Shown here in pieces: positions 59,237-64,000 of a stretch of DNA of 64,000 bases (position 1 is its first letter; each line of letters opens with the position of its first letter). The translations under genes and the position numbers were made by a program. The notes below the pieces were generated by a model that saw only the letters and a list, made by a program, of their open reading frames with translations, was not told the DNA's origin and searched no databases. This DNA comes from Paraburkholderia monticola (lineage in GTDB: Bacteria; Pseudomonadota; Gammaproteobacteria; Burkholderiales; Burkholderiaceae): assembly GCF_001580545.1 (NCBI RefSeq), contig NZ_LRBG01000039.1, forward strand, positions 310,001 through 374,000, in the 5' to 3' direction.

Positions 59237-60262
59237 CTAGACACGGACCAACAGCTTACCAAGGTTCCGTCCGTCGAAGAGACTGTTGAGCGCCGCCGGC
59301 AACTCATCAAATCCGTCGACGTATGTCTCATGGAAAGTAAGTTCGCCGCTTCGAACCCAGGGTGCCACGGTGGCCACCATTTCGTCCATTCGGTTTAAGA
59401 AATCGCGGGCCAGGATGCCTTGAATCGTCGCTCGTTGGAAGAGCATATGTTGCAGGAAACGTGGCCCCAGGTCTGGCTTGTCCAGTCCACCGTCGTATTG
59501 GCTGATTGCTCCACAGATGACGATACGGGCGCGGCGCTTTATGAGAGGAATCACCGCGTCGGTGATGCGGCCACCGACGTTGTCGAAATAGACGTCAACC
59601 CCGCCCGTGGCCGTCTGTATGGCATCGCTCAACGACTCCAAAGTCGAATATGCACGGTAGTCGACCGCTTCATCGAGTTTGAGGGTATCAGTGAGAAATT
59701 TGCATTTGTCCGGGCCGCCAGCGATGCCAACAACCCGGCATCCAGCGCGTTTGCCAAATTGAGCAACCAGCGAGCCGACTGCGCCTGCGGCGCCAGATAC
59801 GACCAGTGTGTCTCCCGGGCGCGGACGACCGGCATCCATCAGGCCGAACCATGCGGTGCGCCCCGGCATCCCAAGGACGCCAAGTGCTGTGGACACGGGG
59901 GCCACGCTGGGGTCGAGCTTCGTCAGCTCGCTGTGATGACAACGCGCATAAAGCTGCCAGCCGCTGTACGTTGAGACCCAGTCGCCTTCAGCGAAGAGCG
60001 GGCTGGCAGACGCGACGACCTGCCCTACCACACCGGCGCGCTGAACAATCCCCAGAGGATGAGGCACGTCGTAAGTGTTGCGCTCGTGCTGCTGAATACG
60101 AATATAGGGGTCGACGCTAATGATGCTCGCGCGCACGATGACTTCGTTGGCGGCAAGGTTGCCAACGAGTTCCTCCTCGCGTAACTCATAGTGTTCTGGA
60201 CCTACGCGACCCTCGGGACGCTTAACGTACACCCATTGGCGATTCGAATAGCTTTTGTTCAT
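59237..60262 (-). CDS. NADP-dependent oxidoreductase, zinc-free MDR (CurA-like)
   Basis: A 341-residue medium-chain dehydrogenase/reductase without zinc ligands, of the leukotriene B4/curcumin reductase type. The N-terminal signature NRQWVYVKRPEGRVGPEHYEL and the nucleotide-binding motif VVSGAAGAVGSLVAQFGKRAGCRVVGIAGG are clear, as is YFDNVGG. It would reduce alpha,beta-unsaturated carbonyls with NADPH. Single gene, less GC-rich than the left part of the window. Confidence 0.95.
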   Translation of the reverse strand: MNKSYSNRQWVYVKRPEGRVGPEHYELREEELVGNLAANEVIVRASIISVDPYIRIQQHERNTYDVPHPLGIVQRAGVVGQVVASASPLFAEGDWVSTYSGWQLYARCHHSELTKLDPSVAPVSTALGVLGMPGRTAWFGLMDAGRPRPGDTLVVSGAAGAVGSLVAQFGKRAGCRVVGIAGGPDKCKFLTDTLKLDEAVDYRAYSTLESLSDAIQTATGGVDVYFDNVGGRITDAVIPLIKRRARIVICGAISQYDGGLDKPDLGPRFLQHMLFQRATIQGILARDFLNRMDEMVATVAPWVRSGELTFHETYVDGFDELPAALNSLFDGRNLGKLLVRV

Positions 60263-60667
60263 GGCAAGTCACGACATGATTTTGAGCAAGGTAGTGTAGC
60301 AGGCAGGCGGGTTTCAGCCGTATTCAGGACCGTGTCCTTCACGCCATGCGTAGGGTCTGTTGACGCCGACACAGTATCGCACCCTATGCCGACGGTGGAC
60401 TGACCACTGCTTCCCGGTAGAAGGACGATTCAGCAGCACCCATTCGCGGCTTTCTCTACCGGTGCAGCCGACTGTCGACATCCGGGTCAAACGGGCGTCG
60501 GTGGCGACACCCATGTCATCAGATGCGCGTCGCGCGTAGGCGTTGACTTCGCAGACCAACTCAACCGGCCCCTCTATGGCTTGGGCGCCGCATCTCTGGC
60601 GCCGTCAAAGACCTGCGCTAAACTCCCAGAATAATCGGCGACGCCGACTTACACGGAGACAGGTGTC
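60263..60667. other. Intergenic region
   Basis: About 405 bases with no gene, repeat or terminator I can support. It separates the oxidoreductase from the small plus-strand genes. Confidence 0.35.
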
Positions 60668-60949
60668 ATGGAAGGCGCTGCATTCATCGCAGCCACCCGA
60701 CAACTGGTGGCCGCCGCCGAGATTCTAGCCAAGGCCGGTCCTCCAGACTGGCGGTCCGATTCGTCCGAATTGCTCGCGTTCTTTCGTCGACACGAGCGTA
60801 CTTGTCTCGGTTTGGATGCGGTCGAAACGTCCGATGACGACCTGTTCGCCCGCACCAGTCACGCCGCACTTACTATGGCTGGACGTAATGAGTTTGCCGC
60901 GTCGCACGCGCTTCTCAAGCAGGCCCGTTCGCTCTTGACCGCTACGTGA
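60668..60949 (+). CDS. Small hypothetical protein
   Basis: A 93-residue mostly helical protein (EGAAFIAATRQLVAAAEILAKAGPPDWRSDSSELLAFFRRHERTC...). No family recognised. CGGAGA lies before the ATG. Its TGA overlaps a downstream GTG frame that contains the ParD relic. Confidence 0.5.
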   Translation: MEGAAFIAATRQLVAAAEILAKAGPPDWRSDSSELLAFFRRHERTCLGLDAVETSDDDLFARTSHAALTMAGRNEFAASHALLKQARSLLTAT

Positions 60950-61002
60950 AAGCCGCTGCTACATGCGGCAGATGCAATGCGCTCATCTATCTGCCTGACG
61001 AG

Positions 61003-61182
61003 AACCATGCAACGTTTATCGACACTGAGGTTTCGTCTAGACTCTATGCCTCGGTCGGCGAGCTAGTCAAAGCCGGACTGCGTTTGCTTGATGCCCAAGA
61101 TAGTCGAGTTCAAGCTTTGCAGAAAGTGCTAGAGGCGGATGAAGAATCGGGTGCCGCCTCTCCTTTCGATGGCGAGGACTGC
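61003..61182 (+). pseudogene. Relic of a ParD-type antitoxin
   Basis: In the frame that starts at GTG 60946, residues about 20-78 read HATFIDTEVSSRLYASVGEL, then VKAGLRLLDAQDSRVQALQKV and a tail EADEESGAASPFD. This is the ribbon-helix-helix plus tail of CC2985-type ParD antitoxins (F-I-x-x-x-V-x-S-G-R-Y-x-S-A-S-E-V-V-R-A-G-L-R-L-L). Similarity stops at about 61180, where the frame runs antisense over the accB-like gene. There is no parE gene downstream and no proper N-terminal start, so it is best read as a decayed or truncated antitoxin. Confidence 0.6.
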
Positions 61183-61601
61183 CGATGCATTTTGTGCACC
61201 TCTGCGATGGGCTGGCCGAAGCCGATGAGTTCCCCTTCCGTCGAGAGCAAAGTCAACGTTGCGCCATCCGTTGGCGAAACAATTGCAGTTAGAACTGAGT
61301 CGACGTCCAGATAGCCCAAATGCTGACCCTGTCGCACCTCACTGGGGCTCTCGTGGCGGCCGCTCGAAAGCGGATGCGTCAACCGCAAGACTCCTGTCGA
61401 AGGAGCTCTCACTACACACGTTTCCGGGTTCACTGAGGCCGTGTTGTTGAAAGTTGTCTCGGCTGTGTGAAGCCTCGAGTGCGGCCCCGAAATCCGGTCG
61501 AACTTTATGCGCACAGAGGTTGCCCCTTCTTCAATTGCGCATTCGGTCACCGTGGTTGCTTCAAGGCGGTTCAGGATGATCGCGATGTCGGCAAGGATCA
61601 T
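61110..61601 (-). CDS. Biotinyl/lipoyl-domain protein lacking the biotin lysine
   Basis: A 163-residue relative of the biotin carboxyl carrier protein. The N-terminus (LNRLEATTVTECAIEEGATSVRIKF) parallels that of the real AccB encoded in the same operon, and the C-terminal part has the barrel fold (VVRAPSTGVLRL...GQHLGYLDVDSVLTAI...GELIGFGQPIAEV). The biotinylation motif E-A-M-K-M is replaced by D-V-D-S-V with Ser102 in place of the lysine, so it cannot carry biotin. The last 28 residues, rich in Ser and Ala, come from sequence antisense to the ParD relic. Its ATG overlaps the accC stop. Role perhaps structural or assembly. Confidence 0.75.
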   Translation of the reverse strand: MILADIAIILNRLEATTVTECAIEEGATSVRIKFDRISGPHSRLHTAETTFNNTASVNPETCVVRAPSTGVLRLTHPLSSGRHESPSEVRQGQHLGYLDVDSVLTAIVSPTDGATLTLLSTEGELIGFGQPIAEVHKMHRQSSPSKGEAAPDSSSASSTFCKA

Positions 61602-62965
61602 GGCTGTTTCGCTCCGTTGAACGCACCGCTATCAATGAGACGTTCCAGATGATGGATATCGAATCCACCTGCGTTGAATCCTGCCTCCAGCATCAGCTCA
61701 CGATGCAGCGGGACTGTCGTGTCGACTCCCGCAACAAGAATTTCGTCGAGAGCGACGCGCATTCTTGCAACGGCCTGCTCCCGTGTTGAGCCATGTGCGA
61801 GCAACTTGCCAATTAGCGAATCGTAATTGGGAGGGATGCTGTAGCCGACGTACATGTGTGACTCGACGCGAACACCCGGTCCGCCTGGGGCAATCCAGTC
61901 GGTCACACGGCCAGGTGACGGCACGAAGGTCCAAGGATTCTCCGCATTCAAGCGGCATTCGATTGCGTGCCCCTCGAATCGGATATCAGATTGCCGCATT
62001 GACAGCGGCTCCCCCAACGCAATCCTCAGTTGCTCCGCGACAATGTCAACACCGGTCACCAGTTCAGTAACCGGATGCTCGACCTGCACACGCGTGTTCA
62101 TCTCGATGAAATAGAACGCGCCATCTTCGTAGAGAAACTCAAAGGTCCCCGCCCCTGTGTAGCCGACGTCGATACATGCCTGAGCACACAGTTCGCCAAT
62201 TCGGGCAATTTCCTTTCGGTCGATTCCTGGGGCCGGTGACTCTTCAATAATCTTCTGGTTGCGGCGCTGCATTGAGCAATCGCGCTCGCCAAGCCAAACG
62301 GCGTTGCCGTGCGTGTCGGCCAGCACCTGTATCTCTACATGGCGTGGTGTTTCGAGAAAACGCTCAAGATAGACGGTGGAATTGCCGAACGCTCGGCCTG
62401 CTTCTTCGCGCGTCATTGCGACAGCACTGAGCAATTCCTCACGTGCTCTCACAATCCGCATTCCTCGGCCACCACCGCCACCGGCAGCTTTCACGATAAG
62501 CGGATATCCGACGCGTTCACCCATGGCTCGAATCTCCTCACTGTTTTCTGAGAGTGCGCCTTCCGAGCCAGGTACACACGGGACACCTGAGGCTGCCATC
62601 GCTCGTTTCGCGCTGACCTTGTCACCCATTAGCCTGATGGCGGCAGCACTGGGGCCAATGAATGCCAGGCCGGCGTCCTCGACCATTTCGGCGAAGTCAG
62701 CACTCTCCGACAGGAAGCCATACCCTGGGTGGATGGCCCCAGCCCCTGTCAGACGTGCAGCAAGAAGAATTTCCCCCTTCTGCAGATAGCTTTTCGGAGA
62801 CGGGGCAGGCCCGATACATAGCGCCTGGTCTGCCAAGGCAACATGCCGAAGATTGGAGTCGGCTTCCGAATGAACGGCGACGGTTTTCAGGCCCAGCGCC
62901 TTGCAGGCTCTTAAGACACGCAACGCGATTTCGCCACGATTCGCGATAAGGACAGTGTCAAACAT
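61598..62965 (-). CDS. accC: Biotin carboxylase
   Basis: A 455-residue ATP-grasp biotin carboxylase, which carboxylates the biotin of AccB. Landmarks: MFDTVLIANRGEIALRVLRAC, HPGYGFLSES, VKAAGGGGGRGMRIV (ATP loop), IEMNTRVQVEHPVTE (catalytic), and HAIECRLNAE. The ATG at 62965 lies eight bases inside the accB 3' end. It is an accessory copy, linked to pxpA and not to the essential accBC locus, which normally has no lamB/ycsF gene beside it. Confidence 0.95.
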   Translation of the reverse strand: MFDTVLIANRGEIALRVLRACKALGLKTVAVHSEADSNLRHVALADQALCIGPAPSPKSYLQKGEILLAARLTGAGAIHPGYGFLSESADFAEMVEDAGLAFIGPSAAAIRLMGDKVSAKRAMAASGVPCVPGSEGALSENSEEIRAMGERVGYPLIVKAAGGGGGRGMRIVRAREELLSAVAMTREEAGRAFGNSTVYLERFLETPRHVEIQVLADTHGNAVWLGERDCSMQRRNQKIIEESPAPGIDRKEIARIGELCAQACIDVGYTGAGTFEFLYEDGAFYFIEMNTRVQVEHPVTELVTGVDIVAEQLRIALGEPLSMRQSDIRFEGHAIECRLNAENPWTFVPSPGRVTDWIAPGGPGVRVESHMYVGYSIPPNYDSLIGKLLAHGSTREQAVARMRVALDEILVAGVDTTVPLHRELMLEAGFNAGGFDIHHLERLIDSGAFNGAKQP

Positions 62966-63419
62966 GTGAGGCCTCCAGCGGTTCAATCGCGAACAGCGCT
63001 GAATCGGGCGAAACGGACGCGCCGTCCTCAGCGAGAATTTCGATAACCCGTCCGTTGCGGTCGGCGTCGATGGTGTTGAGCATCTTCATGGCCTCGACTA
63101 CCGCGAGCGTTTGCCCCTCCTCGACTACATCACCGACTGACACAAACGTAGCCTGGTCTGGAGCGGGGGCTCTGTAGAACGTCCCCGTCAGTCCGGAGGT
63201 AATCACATGGCGCGCTTCCGTTGCTGTCCGCGTAGAAATGTTTGTGACCGCCTGGCGTATCGGCGTCGCCGTCGCGCGCACCTCGTCTCGAGGTTGCGCT
63301 GCACTGACACCAGCATCTCGCGTCAGCTTCATCTTCAAATCGCCGTCCGTGTACTCAACTTCGGTAGCAGACGTTCCTTCCAGCATTGAGACTAGCCGGC
63401 TCAGCTTCTCAAGGTCCAT
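62958..63419 (-). CDS. accB: Biotin carboxyl carrier protein
   Basis: A 153-residue AccB-type protein. The N-terminal domain (MDLEKLSRLVSMLEGTSATEVEYTDGDLKMKL) leads through a Thr/Ala linker to the biotinyl domain, where VVEAMKMLNTI holds the biotinylated lysine. The operon order is pxpA-accB-accC-accB-like with gaps or overlaps of a few bases (11 bases from pxpA). Confidence 0.95.
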   Translation of the reverse strand: MDLEKLSRLVSMLEGTSATEVEYTDGDLKMKLTRDAGVSAAQPRDEVRATATPIRQAVTNISTRTATEARHVITSGLTGTFYRAPAPDQATFVSVGDVVEEGQTLAVVEAMKMLNTIDADRNGRVIEILAEDGASVSPDSALFAIEPLEASHV

Positions 63420-63430
63420 TGGCGAAAACC

Positions 63431-64000
63431 TCAGACGAACGACTTGATTGTTACGCCAGCACCTTCGAGCAATCGGCGAACCTCTTCGGCCATCTGAATC
63501 GCGCCTGGGGTGTCGCTATGCACACAGATGGTGTCAATCTGGACCGGAAGCATGCGGCCCGAGACGGTTTCAATGGCCCCCTCCTTGACCATGCGCAGCA
63601 TGCGGGCGGCCGCTTGCTCCACGTCGTGGAGGACGGCGCCGGGCACCTTGCGGTGAACCAGATGACCTTCCTCGTCGTATGCGCGGTCCGCAAATACTTC
63701 ACATACGACGCGAAGTCCCATTTCGCTTGCGACTTTCTGCATCAGCGCGCCGGCGAACGTCATGCAGATGAGTTCGGGGTTGACGGCCTTCATCGCTCGT
63801 GCAATCGCCGTTGCCACTTCGAGGTCCGTTTGCGTCAGATTACCGAGTGCACCATGTGCCTTTACATAGGTAATCGGATTTCCGGCATACGTCGACAGCG
63901 CCTGGGCCGCACCTATTTGATAAGCCACCAGCCGCTCAATCTCCCCCGGAGTGAACGGAATAATGCGGCGACCAAAGCCCCATAGGTCCGGAAAACCCGG
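63431..64000 (-). CDS. pxpA: LamB/YcsF family, 5-oxoprolinase subunit A (5' end outside window)
   Basis: The C-terminal 189 codons of a LamB/YcsF protein: the frame is open to base 64000 and reads PGFPDLWGFGRRIIPFTPGE before VAYQIGAAQAL, exactly the PxpA signature, then HGALGN, FADRAYDEEGHLVHRKVPGAVLHD and ICVHSDTPGA. PxpA with PxpB and PxpC hydrolyses 5-oxoproline with ATP. pxpB and pxpC are not in the window. Linkage to accB and accC suggests a biotin-dependent variant of the system; that is inference from the operon. Confidence 0.92.
   Translation of the reverse strand, partial: PGFPDLWGFGRRIIPFTPGEIERLVAYQIGAAQALSTYAGNPITYVKAHGALGNLTQTDLEVATAIARAMKAVNPELICMTFAGALMQKVASEMGLRVVCEVFADRAYDEEGHLVHRKVPGAVLHDVEQAAARMLRMVKEGAIETVSGRMLPVQIDTICVHSDTPGAIQMAEEVRRLLEGAGVTIKSFV

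Noticed and set aside
1..64000. tRNA, rRNA, CRISPR array, insertion sequence or prophage
   Set aside because: I looked for tRNA arms, repeat-spacer periodicity, transposase or integrase motifs and found none that could be supported.

Overview
The window looks like chromosomal DNA from a Burkholderiaceae bacterium, most likely Paraburkholderia or a close relative. Coding regions are very GC-rich, and the families present are typical of that group (DUF4148, DUF3175, DUF2383/PA2169-like and DUF1488 proteins, lutABC, a poxvirus-type topoisomerase IB). I see no rRNA, tRNA, CRISPR array, insertion sequence or prophage. Both ends are cut by genes: an MscS channel on the left and pxpA on the right.

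Layout. 0-5 kb: an MscS channel, then a two-gene DNA-repair operon in which a FAN1-like VRR-NUC nuclease is translationally coupled to a nuclease-helicase fusion. 5-8.6 kb: the lactate operon lutABC, its FadR-type regulator, and a clear promoter with an overlapping operator. 8.7-14 kb: a secreted S10 peptidase, a ferritin-like protein, a sulfotransferase and an AruH-like aminotransferase. 14-23.3 kb: an isolated rpoN (sigma-54) gene followed by a dense cluster of small stress-type genes: BON, DUF2383, glycine-zipper, DUF1488, DUF4142, PfpI/DJ-1, an acidic protein, topoisomerase IB, PRC-barrel and DUF3175. Nearly every transcription unit there is preceded by a GG-N10-GC (-24/-12) element resembling the sigma-54 consensus. 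This is the most interesting observation in the window: a compact candidate sigma-54 stress regulon next to its own sigma factor. 23.3-27 kb: a MalT-like LuxR regulator and an orphan OmpR-type response regulator.

27.6-33.9 kb: amino-acid catabolism genes (orphan Liv-type binding protein, DadA-like oxidase) divergent from a MocR regulator, with repeated CCACACAAA boxes and an unannotated 30-residue leader ORF coupled to the oxidase; then a FUSC-like membrane protein and a divergent AraC/AhpD-like pair. 34-38 kb: a lipoprotein coupled to a large sedolisin-like lipoprotein peptidase, and a YVTN propeller protein. 38-46 kb: an aldo-keto reductase, a 1546-residue Lhr helicase and a PdeR/RpfR-family PAS-GGDEF-EAL protein. 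46-54 kb: Ldh-type oxidoreductase, M20 peptidase, small membrane and DUF2158 proteins, a TetR/MFS efflux operon, OsmC and DUF4148. 54-58 kb: a three-gene operon (C45 hydrolase, class III aminotransferase, CMD protein) with an RpiR regulator; the operon and the regulator share a 14-bp upstream element.

From about 58 kb rightwards base composition looks less GC-rich by eye and the genes are small orphans, with a relic of a ParD antitoxin abutting an operon pxpA-accB-accC-accB-like. The last gene has lost the biotin-accepting lysine motif, and its 3' end appears to run antisense into the ParD relic, suggesting a recombination junction.
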